Shown: positions 27,138 to 36,820, counted from the first letter of the stretch. The stretch is DNA of 64,000 bases from Chelatococcus sambhunathii (GCA_031316315.1 JADBEO010000009.1:1-64000), one strand, 5' to 3'. Program-made: numbers and translations. The notes: generated from the letters alone by a model not told the origin.

Positions 27138-29486
27138 TTGTCCCCAGCTCGCCGATCCGACCGCAAAGCCAAGGCCGCCGCGAAGGCCGAGCCCGGCCTG
27201 CCGTCGCGCGAGGATCTCGTCGCCTTCATCGAGACGTCCGGCGGCAAGGCCGGCAAGCGCGAGATCGCGCGGGCCTTCCAGCTGAAGGGCGGCGACCGGG
27301 TCGAGCTGAAGCGGATGCTGCACGACCTTCAGGATGACGGCGTCGTCGAACGCCGCGGCAAGACGCTCGGACGCGCCGGCCGCCTGCCAGACGTCACTCT
27401 CGCCGACATTTCAGGCCGCGACGCCGACGGCGACCTGATCGCCGCGCCCGCCGACTGGGACGAGGAGGAGCACGGCCCCTCCCCGCGCATCATGGTCGTC
27501 ACCTCCTCGCGCGGCCGCAAGCCGGGGATCGCGCCGGACGTCGGCGACCGCGTGCTGATCCGCGTCGAGCCGCTCTACGACGTCGAGCCGGGCGGCCCCA
27601 CGCATCAGGGCCGGGTCATCAAGGTCCTGTCGAAGCCCTCCGCGCGCGTGCTCGGGATTTTCCGCGGCATGCCGGACGGCTCAGGCCGCCTCGTTCCGGT
27701 CGAAAAGCGCCATGCCGGCCACGAACTCACCATCGCGCAGGACGACTCCGACGGGGCGAAGGACGGCGACCTGATCGCCGTCGAGATCCTGAAGTCCCGC
27801 AAGCACTATGGCCTGCCGACCGCGCGGGTGCGCGAAAAGCTCGGCTCGCTCAAGAGTGAGAAGGCGGTCAGCCTGATCGCGATCCACGCCCACGCCATCC
27901 CGCACGCTTTCTCGCGCGATGCGCTGGCCGAAGCGGAGGCCGCGAAGCCGGCGACGATGAAGGGTCGCGAGGACTGGCGGAAGATCCCGCTGGTCACGAT
28001 CGACCCGGCCGACGCCAAGGACCATGACGACGCGGTCTTCGCCGAGCCCGACACGAGCCCCGACAATCCGGGGGGCCATGTCGTCATCGTCGCCATCGCC
28101 GACGTCGCGGCCTATGTGCGCCCCGGCTCAGCCCTCGACCGGGACGCGCTCGATCGCGGCAACTCGGTTTATTTCCCCGACCGCGTCGTGCCGATGCTGC
28201 CGGAGCGGATCTCCAACGACCTCTGTTCGCTGCGGGAGAAGGAGAACCGGCCTTCGCTTGCGGTCCGCATGGTCTTCGACAAGGACGGCCGCAAGCTCCG
28301 CCACACCTTCCACCGCGTCATGATCCGCTCGGCGGCGAAGCTGTCCTACCAACAGGCGCAGGCCGCGATCGACGGCGCGCCGGACGACGCGACGGGGCCT
28401 TTGCTCGACCCTGTGCTGAAGCCGCTCTGGGCCGCGTATCGGGCGCTGTCCAAGGCGCGCGACGCGCGTGGGCCGCTCGATCTCGACCTGCCGGAGCGCA
28501 AGCTCATCCTGACGCCTGAGGGGACGGTCGACCGCGTGATCGTGCCGCCGCGCCTCGAGGCTCACCGGCTGATCGAGGAGTTCATGATCCAGGCGAACGT
28601 CTCCGCGGCCGAGACGCTCGAGGCCAAGCGCACGCCGCTGATGTACCGGGTGCACGACACGCCCTCGCTGGAGAAGCTCGAGGCGCTGCGCGAGCTCCTG
28701 AAGACGCTCGACATCGAGCTCGCCAAGTCCGGCAATCTGCGGCCCTCGCACTTCAACAAGATCCTTGCGCGCGTCGAGGGGACCGACAGCGCGAGCCTCG
28801 TCAACGAGGTCGTGCTCCGCACCCAGGCGCAGGCGGAGTACGCGCCGGAGAACTACGGCCATTTCGGCCTCAACCTCCGCAAATACGCCCACTTCACCTC
28901 GCCGATCCGCCGCTACGCCGACCTCATCGTCCACCGCGGGCTGATCCGTACGCTCGACCTCGGATCCGACGGCCTGCCGCCGACGACCACCGTCGAGCAG
29001 CTCGCCGAGGTCGGCGTGCGGATTTCCGCCTCTGAGCGCCGGGCCATGGTGGCGGAGCGCGAGACCGTCGACCGGCTGATTGCGCATCATCTCGCCGACC
29101 GGGTCGGCGCGACCTTCTTCGGCCGCATCGCGGGCGTGACGCGCTCCGGCCTGTTCGTGAAGCTGGATGAAACAGGGGCCGACGGCTTCATTCCGATCGG
29201 CACGCTCGGCGACGACTACTTCGCCCATGACGAGGGCCAGCGCGCGCTGATCGGCACGCGCACCGGCGAGACTTATCGGCTCGGCGACCATGTCGAGGTC
29301 AAGCTGGTGGACGCCGCGCCGGTGGCGGGGGCGCTCAAGTTCGAAATGCTGTCCGAGGGACGCGCGGGCCGCCCCGCCGGCCGGGGGAAACGCGGCATGC
29401 GCCGCGCGACGACCTCGAAACCCGCGTCCTTCGAGGCTAAAGGTCCGGCCAAGGCCAAAAGCCGGGGCAAGAAGGGCCGCCGATGA
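27138..29486 (+). CDS. rnr: ribonuclease R
   Basis: A 782-aa 3'-5' exoribonuclease of the RNB family that degrades structured RNA and takes part in tmRNA-linked decay. After a winged-helix region (REIARAFQLKGGDRVELKRML) come cold-shock domains, then the RNB catalytic core: TIDPADAKDHDDAVFAE holds the metal Asp cluster, and HFTSPIRRYADLIVHRGL is the family signature. An S1 domain follows (DRVGATFFGRIAGVTRSGLFVKL), then a basic tail (KAKSRGKKGRR). The only upstream start is a TTG at 27138 with weak ribosome-site context. It overlaps DUF983 by ATGA. Confidence 0.95.
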   Translation: MSPARRSDRKAKAAAKAEPGLPSREDLVAFIETSGGKAGKREIARAFQLKGGDRVELKRMLHDLQDDGVVERRGKTLGRAGRLPDVTLADISGRDADGDLIAAPADWDEEEHGPSPRIMVVTSSRGRKPGIAPDVGDRVLIRVEPLYDVEPGGPTHQGRVIKVLSKPSARVLGIFRGMPDGSGRLVPVEKRHAGHELTIAQDDSDGAKDGDLIAVEILKSRKHYGLPTARVREKLGSLKSEKAVSLIAIHAHAIPHAFSRDALAEAEAAKPATMKGREDWRKIPLVTIDPADAKDHDDAVFAEPDTSPDNPGGHVVIVAIADVAAYVRPGSALDRDALDRGNSVYFPDRVVPMLPERISNDLCSLREKENRPSLAVRMVFDKDGRKLRHTFHRVMIRSAAKLSYQQAQAAIDGAPDDATGPLLDPVLKPLWAAYRALSKARDARGPLDLDLPERKLILTPEGTVDRVIVPPRLEAHRLIEEFMIQANVSAAETLEAKRTPLMYRVHDTPSLEKLEALRELLKTLDIELAKSGNLRPSHFNKILARVEGTDSASLVNEVVLRTQAQAEYAPENYGHFGLNLRKYAHFTSPIRRYADLIVHRGLIRTLDLGSDGLPPTTTVEQLAEVGVRISASERRAMVAERETVDRLIAHHLADRVGATFFGRIAGVTRSGLFVKLDETGADGFIPIGTLGDDYFAHDEGQRALIGTRTGETYRLGDHVEVKLVDAAPVAGALKFEMLSEGRAGRPAGRGKRGMRRATTSKPASFEAKGPAKAKSRGKKGRR

Positions 29487-29920
29487 GCGACATCAGTGAA
29501 GCGGCGCCGCCGGAACGGCCGATCTTCCGGTCGCTGTTCCGCGGCATGGCCTGCCGCTGCCCGGCCTGCGGCGAGGGTCGCCTCTACCGCGCCTACCTCA
29601 AGCCGGTCGACGCCTGCGCGGCATGCGGAGAGGAGTTGCATCACCAGCGCGCCGACGACGCCCCGCCTTACGTCGTCATCACCATCGTCGCCCATGTCGT
29701 CATCGCCGGCCTGCTCTGGCTGGAGGTCGCGCGGCAGCCTCCGGTGTGGGTGCACATGGCGATCTGGCTCCCGCTGACGATCATCCTGTCGCTCGTCCTG
29801 CTGCCGCCGGTGAAGGGCGCGCTCATCGCGCTGCAGTGGGCGCTCAGGATGCACGGCTTCGGCGACGGCGATCCCGATGAGGCGCCTGACGGCGGGCTGA
29901 AGCCGGAAACGCGCCTGTGA
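29483..29920 (+). CDS. DUF983 membrane protein
   Basis: A 145-aa protein with two CxxC pairs near the N-terminus (CRCPACGEGRLY and ACAACGEEL), a likely zinc ribbon, followed by two transmembrane helices (VVITIVAHVVIAGLLWLEVA and LPLTIILSLVLLPPVKG). This layout and FRGMACRCPACGEGRLYRAYLK match DUF983, a rhizobial family linked to rnr. The function is unknown. ATGA and GTGA overlaps couple it to rnr and to the NUDIX gene. Confidence 0.9.
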   Translation: MSDISEAAPPERPIFRSLFRGMACRCPACGEGRLYRAYLKPVDACAACGEELHHQRADDAPPYVVITIVAHVVIAGLLWLEVARQPPVWVHMAIWLPLTIILSLVLLPPVKGALIALQWALRMHGFGDGDPDEAPDGGLKPETRL

Positions 29921-30636
29921 GCGGTCCCGAACAGGCCGACGGCGCTCCCGCCCGGCCGACCCGCCAGCCGATCCGCGACGCCGCGACCCTCATCGTTCTC
30001 GACCGGACCGGCAAGGCGCCGAAGGTGCTGATGGGCCGCCGCCACGAAGGCGTGCGCTTCATGCCCGGAAAGTTCGTCTTTCCCGGCGGGCGCGTGGAGC
30101 CTTCGGACGGGCGCGTGAACGTCGCCGGAACCTATTCCGCACATGTCGAGCGGCGGCTGATGGAGCGGGTGAGCCGCGCCTCCGTGACCCGCGCGCGGGC
30201 CTACGGGCTCGCGGCCATCCGGGAGCTCGCGGAGGAAACCGGGCTGCTGCTCGGCGACCGGGATTCTGGCCCGTTCAAGGCCGACGGCGAAGGCTGGCGA
30301 CCATTCGGCGAGGCCGGCGTATTCCCCACCCTAGAAGGCCTGTGGTTCGTCGCGCGCGCGATTACGCCTCCGGGCCGGCCCCGGCGGTTCGACACGCGGT
30401 TCTTCGCGGCGGACGTCAGCCTCGTCGCGCACCGCGTCGAAGGAATCATCTCGCCCGACGCCGAGCTCGTGGAGCTGGTCTGGACCTCGCTGGACGACGC
30501 GCGGGAGCTCGATCTGCCGGCCATCACCCGCCTGGTGCTGAACGAGCTCGCCGAGCGGCTGGAGTCGGGGCTCGAGAGCGACGCGCCGGTTCCGTTCTAC
30601 CGGGGCGGTTCGGCCTCCGCGCGCGAGCTGATCTGA
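29917..30636 (+). CDS. NUDIX hydrolase
   Basis: A 239-aa hydrolase. The Nudix box is spread by an insertion: FPGGRVEPSDGRV, then after about 40 residues AIRELAEETGLLLG, giving the REUXEEXGU core. The length and layout suit the CoA-pyrophosphatase-like or NUDT19-like group rather than MutT; the substrate is not certain. The GTG start overlaps the DUF983 stop by 4 nt. Confidence 0.88.
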   Translation: MSGPEQADGAPARPTRQPIRDAATLIVLDRTGKAPKVLMGRRHEGVRFMPGKFVFPGGRVEPSDGRVNVAGTYSAHVERRLMERVSRASVTRARAYGLAAIRELAEETGLLLGDRDSGPFKADGEGWRPFGEAGVFPTLEGLWFVARAITPPGRPRRFDTRFFAADVSLVAHRVEGIISPDAELVELVWTSLDDARELDLPAITRLVLNELAERLESGLESDAPVPFYRGGSASARELI

Positions 30637-30706
30637 TCCCGTCGATCTGACCTTGCGGAAACGCCTCTGGCTTTAGGCCTCGCGGCGTGCTCTTGCCTGC
30701 CACGCA

Positions 30707-31873
30707 ATGAGCATCGCCGAAATCAGAGCCTCCGGCCGCGCGCCGGGAATCGCGGCCGCGGTCGCCTGCATCACCATCGCAGGCGTCAGCCTCGCCTTGT
30801 CCGTGCCCCTGCTCGCCTTCGCCATGGAGGCGCGCGGCGCCTCGGGTCTGTTCATCGGCGCGAACACCGCGATGGGCGGAATCGCCGTGCTGGTCGCGAC
30901 GCCGCTCATTCCGCGCGCGGCCGCGGCCGTCGGGGTGCGTCCGCTGCTGTTCGGCGCGCTCGTCCTCGGCGCAGCGTCGATGATCGGCTTCGCCGCGATC
31001 GAGCCGCTGTGGCTCTGGTTCCCGCTGCGCTTCATGCTCGGCGTCGCGCTCGGCGCGATGTTCGTGCTGTCGGAATTCTGGATCACCTCGCTCGCCCCGC
31101 CCCGCTCGCGCGGGCTGGTGATGGGGCTCTACGTCACTGCGCTCTCGCTCGGCTTCGCGGCAGGCCCCGCGATTCTCGCGGCGATCGGCGCGCACGGCTT
31201 CACGCCGTTCGTCGTCGGCGCCGCCTTGTTCGGCTTCGCGGTCGTCCCGATCGTGCTGATCGGGGACCAGGCGCCGCGGATCGACCGGCCGGAGCGCGGA
31301 CGCGGCGTCATGTTCTTCATCCGGCTTGCTCCGGTCGCGACGCTCGCCGCCTTCACCTTCGGCGCGATCGAGACGGGCGCCTTCACCTTCCTGCCGCTCT
31401 ATGGCGTCCGCGTCGGCCTCGACGCCACCTCCGCGACGCTCCTCGGCTCCGCCGTGTCGCTCGGAAACGTCATCTCCCAGATCCCGCTCGGCATGCTGAG
31501 CGATCGCTGCGATCGGCGGCTTCTGCTGATCGGCGTCGCCGCGCTGTGCGCCTTCGGCGCGGCCCTGATGCCGCTCGCCTCCGCCTCGCCGGTGGCCTTC
31601 TTCGCGCTCTGCGTGCTGTGGGGCAGCATCATCACCGGGCTCTACACGATCGGCCTCGCTCTGCTCGGCGAGCGGTTCTCGGGCGTCGACCTCGCCACGG
31701 CGAACGCCGCCTTTGTGGTGATGTACGCCGCCGGCATGCTCGGCGGGCCTCCGATCATCGGCGTCAGCATCGACCTCTGGAACCCGCACGGCGTGCCGGT
31801 GGCGACCGCGCTCATGCTGGCGCTCTACGCCGCCGTCGCTCTCATACGGACGCGTCCGACGGCTTCGCCTTGA
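30707..31873 (+). CDS. MFS transporter (YcaD-like)
   Basis: A 388-aa permease with about twelve helices. It starts with a short basic segment and AAVACITIAGVSLALSVPLLAF; FVLSEFWITSLAPPRSRGLVMGLY and the second-half GMLSDRCDRRLLL loop suit the YcaD/UPF0226 branch. The substrate is unknown. It lies 70 bp after the NUDIX gene and 82 bp before rpmG, in the place a small-molecule permease often occupies in this conserved rhizobial cluster. Confidence 0.88.
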   Translation: MSIAEIRASGRAPGIAAAVACITIAGVSLALSVPLLAFAMEARGASGLFIGANTAMGGIAVLVATPLIPRAAAAVGVRPLLFGALVLGAASMIGFAAIEPLWLWFPLRFMLGVALGAMFVLSEFWITSLAPPRSRGLVMGLYVTALSLGFAAGPAILAAIGAHGFTPFVVGAALFGFAVVPIVLIGDQAPRIDRPERGRGVMFFIRLAPVATLAAFTFGAIETGAFTFLPLYGVRVGLDATSATLLGSAVSLGNVISQIPLGMLSDRCDRRLLLIGVAALCAFGAALMPLASASPVAFFALCVLWGSIITGLYTIGLALLGERFSGVDLATANAAFVVMYAAGMLGGPPIIGVSIDLWNPHGVPVATALMLALYAAVALIRTRPTASP

Positions 31874-31955
31874 CTTCCGGGCGCGCCTCAGTAGGTTGCG
31901 CCGCTCCAGATCAAGCTAGCGGGCGCGACGTCCGCCCGTTCCAGGGAATTTCGCC

Positions 31956-32123
31956 ATGGCGAAGGCCGCCAATATCAAGATCAAGCTGCTGAGCACCGCC
32001 GACACCGGCTTCTTCTACGTGACGAGCAAGAACTCGCGCACCAAGACCGAGAAGATGGCGCTGAAGAAGTACGACCCGATCGCGCGCAAGCACGTCGAGT
32101 TCAAGGAAACCAAGATCAAGTGA
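31956..32123 (+). CDS. rpmG: 50S ribosomal protein L33
   Basis: A 55-aa ribosomal protein: [20 protein letters not shown], then [20 protein letters not shown] and [10 protein letters not shown]. It is the Cys-free (zinc-independent) form of L33. AGGGAATTTCGCC precedes the ATG. A strong terminator lies 18 bp downstream. Confidence 0.96.
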   Translation: MAKAANIKIKLLSTADTGFFYVTSKNSRTKTEKMALKKYDPIARKHVEFKETKIK

Positions 32124-32140
32124 TCTGAGGTTTCCGGACG

Positions 32141-32172
32141 AAAAAGGGGCGCTCTCCGGAGCGCCCCTTTTT
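32141..32172 (+). terminator. intrinsic terminator after rpmG
   Basis: AAAAAGGGGCGCTC and GAGCGCCCCTTTTT form a perfect 14-bp stem with a TCCG loop, ending in a T-tract. Because the A-tract lies on the other side, it can also stop the converging minus-strand gene that ends at 32190. Confidence 0.92.
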
Positions 32173-32189
32173 CGTTGCGCCGTTGGCGC

Positions 32190-33452
32190 CTATCGGGAGC
32201 TGGCGCAGTTGTAGTCGCCGCCGCCAAGCGCCCTTGCGGGCGTCAGGCCGCCGCGCACCGTCTTGTCCAGCACGACGCAGACGTCATAGGCGGTGTATCC
32301 GGCGGCGGGGAACCCATCGAACGGAGCCGAGGTCGTCCCGTCATAGGTCGATTTGAGACTCGTGCCGTAATAGGCGGTCGAGCCCCAGGCGATCTTTTCG
32401 TAGGTCGTCGTGCCGTTGACGCTGGCGGGCAGGCTGTACTGCGCCGACTGGTAGGGCCATTCCCAGTCGCACGGCAGCTTCTGTCCACCGCAACCCGCGG
32501 CCGCGGCGTCGTAGGTGGAGGAGGTCTGGCCACGCCCGTCGGCGTAGCCGTCGTTGATCTTCGATCCCGAGAACGGCAGAGGCTCGACCAGCCCCATCTC
32601 GCTCGCGCCGATTCGCAGAGCGGTGTAACGGGCGCCGGAATTCTTCCCGTTCCAGGTCCAGGCCGAATTGCGCGTCAGCGGAACCGTCGTCGAGACGAAG
32701 CGGTAACGGTCGCCCCAGAGCACGACACTGATGACGTCCGAGCCCTGGTCGAAATCGAGCACGCCGTAGGGGCCGCGCAGATCAAAGCTGACCCGGTCGG
32801 GGCCCGGCAACCGCCTGAAATCGACAAGCGTGCTGATGCGCGGCGAATCCCGCCCGTCCTGGAACGTCCAGGTGATCGAGATCGGGATTTGATAGAGCTG
32901 GAACAGCGATTGAGCCGTGCCGAGCTTCGGGCTGTCCTCGCCGGTCTCTGGATTGATGCCGTTGGCGGCTCTCGTGCCGTATTTCGGATAGTTCAGCTTG
33001 TACGTGACGCCTTTGAGATCGGCGCGGTCGTTGATGTAGGTGAAACCTGTCAGGGCGAAATTGCGCCCCAGCGGCGAGTCGTCCGCGCCGAAGATCTTGC
33101 CGGCGATCGTGTCGGAGGTCCCGTCGGTGAAGTAGCGATAGCGCTCGTGGCCGACGAAATATCCAAACCCTTCGCCGGCGGCGGCGTTGGCCACGGACGT
33201 GGTCGTGACGCCGTTGGCGACTGACTGGTAGGTCATCTGGACGGCGTAGCCGCCATGGCCGGGATTGCCCGACACCTCGCGCTTCATCGCGGCCGTGCGG
33301 GTCAACCCCTTGCTGTCCTTCCAGGAGAACAGATCGACGGCGAGGCCGTTGACGGTCGTTCGCCGCATCGTCACAGCCGCGGCGTCGCAGACCCATACGC
33401 CCGATGTCGCCGCGACGAGCGCGGCGGCGAACATTCGATGCCTCATGCTCAT
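32190..33452 (-). CDS. exported protein of unknown family, paralogue of its upstream neighbour
   Basis: A 420-aa protein with a signal peptide (MSMRHRMFAAALVAATSGVWVCDAAA). The mature part contains NGLAVDLFSWKDSKGLTR, GFGYFVGHERYRYFTDG, GPDRVSFDLRGPYG, DGYADGRGQTSSTYDAAAAG, PCDWEWPYQSAQYSLP and a final GGDYNCASSR. Four cysteines (GCGGQ, LPCDW, YDVCVV, YNCAS) are shared with the paralogue, implying conserved disulfides. It is rich in Tyr, Gly and Asp, suggesting a beta-rich secreted fold. No enzyme motif is evident. GAGGAT lies 9 nt before the chosen ATG. It is 23 bp downstream of its paralogue and ends against the rpmG terminator. Confidence 0.8.
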   Translation of the reverse strand: MSMRHRMFAAALVAATSGVWVCDAAAVTMRRTTVNGLAVDLFSWKDSKGLTRTAAMKREVSGNPGHGGYAVQMTYQSVANGVTTTSVANAAAGEGFGYFVGHERYRYFTDGTSDTIAGKIFGADDSPLGRNFALTGFTYINDRADLKGVTYKLNYPKYGTRAANGINPETGEDSPKLGTAQSLFQLYQIPISITWTFQDGRDSPRISTLVDFRRLPGPDRVSFDLRGPYGVLDFDQGSDVISVVLWGDRYRFVSTTVPLTRNSAWTWNGKNSGARYTALRIGASEMGLVEPLPFSGSKINDGYADGRGQTSSTYDAAAAGCGGQKLPCDWEWPYQSAQYSLPASVNGTTTYEKIAWGSTAYYGTSLKSTYDGTTSAPFDGFPAAGYTAYDVCVVLDKTVRGGLTPARALGGGDYNCASSR

Positions 33453-33475
33453 GGGACGGGATCCTCGGCCGCCGA

Positions 33476-34732
33476 TCATTTCGCTCTGGCGCAATCGTAG
33501 TCTCCGCCCTTCTCCGCGATCGAGCGGGCGAGACCGCCGGCCACATGCGGCCCGAAGACCACGCAGACGTCGTAGACGATCTTCTTTTTCTTCGGGAAGC
33601 CGTTGAACGGGACGCCCGAGACGCCGTCAAAGGTGGACGAGATGCTCATCCCGTAAAACGGCGTGGAGCCCCAGGCGATCTTCTCCGACGTCGTCGCCCC
33701 ATTTGGGTCGTCATAGGGCAACTCATACTGCGAAGACTGGTAGGGCCACTCGTAGTCGCAGGGCAGTTCCTGCCCCGCGCATCCGGCGGCCGCCGCGTCA
33801 TGGGTCGCATAGGTCTCGCCACGGCCGTCGGAATAGCCGTCGTTGAGCGCCGACTTTGTGTAGAGCTTCGGCTCGACCAGCCCCATCTCCTTGCCGTTGG
33901 AGACGAGCGCGTTGTAGCGGGCCGCGTCGGTGTTGGGGACGTTCCAGATCCAGCGCGAGTTGCGCGTGATCGGCGCGTCCGTGTTCTGGAACTTGAAGCG
34001 ATCGCCCCAGGTCACGTACTGGATCGGGTTGTCGCCGCCATCGAAGTCGAGCTTCCCGTAGGGCGCGCGCAGGTCGAAGCTGACATGGTCGGGGCCCGGC
34101 GTCTTGCTGAGGTCGACCTCGACCCTGAGACGCGGATAAGTCTTCCCGTCCTCGAAGAACCAGGTGAGCTTCACCGGGATGTCGTAGCGCTCGAACAGCT
34201 TTTTCTTCAGGCCGATCTTGGGCTTGTCCTCGCCGGTGTTGGCGTCGATCCCGCCCGGCTTCTTGGTGCCGTAGCGGCCATAGACCGTCGAGAAGGTGAC
34301 GCTCTTGAACGACGTCTCGTCGGCGCCGTAGCTGGTCTCGACCGGAAAATTCCGCCCGAGCGGCGAATCGTCTGTCTTGAAGATCTTGCCGGCGATGGTG
34401 TTCGAGTCGCCGTCCGTGAAGGCCCGGTAGCGCTCGTGCGAGACGAAGTAGCCGAAGCCGTCGCCCTTCGGCGCATTCGCCTTCTGCACGCCGCCGATGT
34501 CGTCGAAGGTCATCTGGACAGCGTAGCCGCCGTTGCCCGGATTGCCCTCGCCCTGCTTCTTCAGCGCGACCGAGCGCTTGAAGCCCGTGCTATCCTTCCA
34601 GCTGTAGAGATCGACCTTCACCCCGTTGATGGTCTTCGACTGCTTCTTGACCGCCGCGGCCGCCGGCGAGACGAGGCAGACGCAGGCGAGCGCCGCGCCA
34701 GAGACGAGCGCGACCATTCGACAGTTTGTCAT
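33476..34732 (-). CDS. exported protein of unknown family, first of a tandem pair
   Basis: A 418-aa protein with a signal peptide (MTNCRMVALVSGAALACVCLVSPAAAAV). It aligns along its whole length with the next gene: NGVKVDLYSWKDSTGFKR, NPGNGGYAVQMTF, GFGYFVSHERYRAFTDG, TIAGKIFKTDDSPLGRNF, GPDHVSFDLRAPYGKLDFDG, DGYSDGRGETYATHDAAAAG, PCDYEWPYQSSQYELP, EKIAWGSTPFYG and GGDYDCARAK. I do not recognise the family. The two genes probably form a bicistronic unit. The 171 bp upstream, to the pleD stop, hold no clear signal. In related gene orders pleD is normally followed by rpmG, so the pair looks like an insertion. Confidence 0.82.
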   Translation of the reverse strand: MTNCRMVALVSGAALACVCLVSPAAAAVKKQSKTINGVKVDLYSWKDSTGFKRSVALKKQGEGNPGNGGYAVQMTFDDIGGVQKANAPKGDGFGYFVSHERYRAFTDGDSNTIAGKIFKTDDSPLGRNFPVETSYGADETSFKSVTFSTVYGRYGTKKPGGIDANTGEDKPKIGLKKKLFERYDIPVKLTWFFEDGKTYPRLRVEVDLSKTPGPDHVSFDLRAPYGKLDFDGGDNPIQYVTWGDRFKFQNTDAPITRNSRWIWNVPNTDAARYNALVSNGKEMGLVEPKLYTKSALNDGYSDGRGETYATHDAAAAGCAGQELPCDYEWPYQSSQYELPYDDPNGATTSEKIAWGSTPFYGMSISSTFDGVSGVPFNGFPKKKKIVYDVCVVFGPHVAGGLARSIAEKGGDYDCARAK

Positions 34733-34903
34733 TTTTTGTCCCCCTCATGCGGCCGCCAGACGATCGGCGCGAGGGCGCGGGCGAGTTCGCCGTCCTCAGG
34801 CGGATCAAACGCACGGCGACGCTTACCGGGGTAGTGTGCCTCAGCGAAGCTGGCTTCGGCAAGTCCTTTGGATCAGTTTTGGCTTTTTGCGTCGACGGAG
34901 GCG

Positions 34904-36277
34904 CTACGCGGCGTCGGCGACGACCCGGTTGCGCCCGTCGGATTTCGCCCGATAGAGCGCGACGTCCGCCCGCTTCAGCAGGGCTGCGCCGTCGTCCCCG
35001 CCGCTGAGATAGGTCGCGACGCCGACCGAGACGGTGACGTCGATCGCGCCACGTCCAAGGCCGAGCGAGAACGGCTTGGCGGCGACCTTGGCGCGAATGC
35101 GCTCGGCGACCAGGCGGGCGACCGCCGCGTCGGTCTCCGGCATGATGACCACGAATTCCTCGCCGCCGAGACGCACGGCGAGATCGATTCCGCGCACGCT
35201 CGCCTTGAGGCGGCGGGAGAACTCGCGAAGCACCTCGTCGCCCGCGTCGTGGCCGTAGCGGTCATTGACGCCCTTGAAGAAGTCGATGTCGACCACCAGC
35301 GCCGAAAGCGTGCGCCCGCGCGCCGCGGCCTGATCGAACAGGGCCTGGAGATGCATCTCCATGTAGCGGCGGTTGTGCAGTCCGGTCAGGTCGTCGGTGA
35401 CCGCGAGCTCCATCGAGATCTGAAAGTTGTTGCGCAGGCGCTCGGTGTAGCGGCGACGGCGGACCTGCGTGCGGACGCGGGCGATCAGTTCGTTCGGATC
35501 GATCGGCCGCATCAGATAGTCGTTAACGCCGACGTCGAGGCCGCGGATGACGCGGACATTGTCGTCGGGGTCGGCGACCAGCACCACCGGCAGCGTGCGC
35601 GTGCGCTCGAGCGAGCGGATCTGCGCGCAGAGCCGCAGCGCGTCGAAGCCCTCGAGCGACAGGCTGACGACGAGGACGTCGAAATCCTCCTCCGCGGCCC
35701 GGAACAGCGCCTCATGCGGCTCGGTCTCGACCTCGACCGTCTGGCAGCCCGACAGCGCCGCCCTGATGCGCTCATAGGAGCTTTCCCGGTCGTCGACCAG
35801 CAGAACGCGGCCGCCGTCGCCGGTGTCGGCGATCGCGTCGGCCAGCGCGTCGGACATGCCGATGTCGCGCGTCGTCTGCGCCCGCAGACGAAGTTCGTCG
35901 CCGAGCATCTTCAGACGGGCGAGCGAGCGCACCCGCGCGAGCAAAGCCACGTCGGCGACCGGCTTGGTCAGAAAGTCGTCGGCGCCGGCCTCGAGGCCGC
36001 GCACGCGGTCCGAGGGATGGTCGAGCGCGGTGATGATGATCACGGGGATGTGGTGGGTCTTCGGGTCGGCCTTCAGCCGCCGGCAGACTTCGAAGCCGTC
36101 GAGTCCCGGCATCACGACGTCAAGCAGGACGATGTCGCATTGCGCACGCGCGCAAAGTTCGAGCGCCGTCGCGCCGTCCTGCGCCGTGATGACGTCGAAA
36201 TACTCCGCCGTCAGCCGCGCCTCGAGCAGCCGAAGATTGGTTTCGACGTCGTCGACGACGAGAATGCGCGCGGTCAT
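34904..36277 (-). CDS. pleD: PleD-type response regulator/diguanylate cyclase
   Basis: A 457-aa REC-REC-GGDEF protein. The first receiver has the acidic pair VVDD and phospho-acceptor D53 in IVLLDVVMPG. The second receiver is degenerate: the acceptor position reads VVSLS, as in the adaptor receiver of Caulobacter PleD. The GGDEF domain contains HDAGDEVLREFSRRLK, the inhibitory RGID I-site and the active RLGGEEFVVIMPE. It makes cyclic di-GMP and directs polar development and the motile-to-sessile switch. It lies 12 bp after divK in one operon. Confidence 0.95.
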   Translation of the reverse strand: MTARILVVDDVETNLRLLEARLTAEYFDVITAQDGATALELCARAQCDIVLLDVVMPGLDGFEVCRRLKADPKTHHIPVIIITALDHPSDRVRGLEAGADDFLTKPVADVALLARVRSLARLKMLGDELRLRAQTTRDIGMSDALADAIADTGDGGRVLLVDDRESSYERIRAALSGCQTVEVETEPHEALFRAAEEDFDVLVVSLSLEGFDALRLCAQIRSLERTRTLPVVLVADPDDNVRVIRGLDVGVNDYLMRPIDPNELIARVRTQVRRRRYTERLRNNFQISMELAVTDDLTGLHNRRYMEMHLQALFDQAAARGRTLSALVVDIDFFKGVNDRYGHDAGDEVLREFSRRLKASVRGIDLAVRLGGEEFVVIMPETDAAVARLVAERIRAKVAAKPFSLGLGRGAIDVTVSVGVATYLSGGDDGAALLKRADVALYRAKSDGRNRVVADAA

Positions 36278-36289
36278 TCCGCTCCCCGA

Positions 36290-36661
36290 TCAGCCTTCGC
36301 CAAGATAGTGCCGCACGGTCTCGAGGAACTTCGAGACCGAGATGGGCTTCGAGAGATAGGCCTCGCAGCCGCCGCCGCGGATGCGCTCCTCATCGCCCTT
36401 CATCGCGAAAGCCGTCACGGCGATGACCGGGATCGGCCTCGTCCGCTCGTCTTCCTTGAGCCACTTGGTGACGTCGAGGCCCGACACTTCCGGCAGCTGG
36501 ATGTCCATCAGGATCAGGTCCGGCATGTGCTTTCGGGCGAGTTCGAGAGCTTCGACCCCGTTGCGGGTTTCGATCGTCGCGTAGCCGTGCGCTTCCAAAA
36601 GATCGTGGAAGAGCTTCATGTTCAGCTCGTTGTCCTCCACGATCAGGACGGTCTTGGGCAT
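36290..36661 (-). CDS. divK: single-domain response regulator DivK
   Basis: A 123-aa receiver-only protein. [20 protein letters not shown], acceptor D53 in [16 protein letters not shown], the conserved Thr/Ala in [15 protein letters not shown] and the Lys in YLSKPISV fit DivK closely. DivK controls polarity and CtrA activity through PleC, DivJ and DivL. AAGGAGG lies upstream of the ATG with rather long spacing. It is divergent from DUF3572, with about 160 bp between; no CtrA box (TTAA-N7-TTAA) was found there. Confidence 0.95.
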   Translation of the reverse strand: MPKTVLIVEDNELNMKLFHDLLEAHGYATIETRNGVEALELARKHMPDLILMDIQLPEVSGLDVTKWLKEDERTRPIPVIAVTAFAMKGDEERIRGGGCEAYLSKPISVSKFLETVRHYLGEG

Positions 36662-36820
36662 GAGGGGTTACGCTCCTCCTTGCGCGATACGCACGCAATC
36701 CGACTCCGTCCGGATCTTGGGTCGCGCCTCCGGAACAATATCCTTAACGATCTGCGACGGACGATCTCTTTCTTTGTCGACAAATCCTACCCGTTCATTC
36801 CTTAAGAAAGGCGTTTGGCG

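Noticed and set aside
36662-36820. CtrA-binding sites between divK and DUF3572
   Set aside because: Two TTAA motifs are present (36744 and 36802) but about 54 bp apart, not the 7-bp spacing of a CtrA box.
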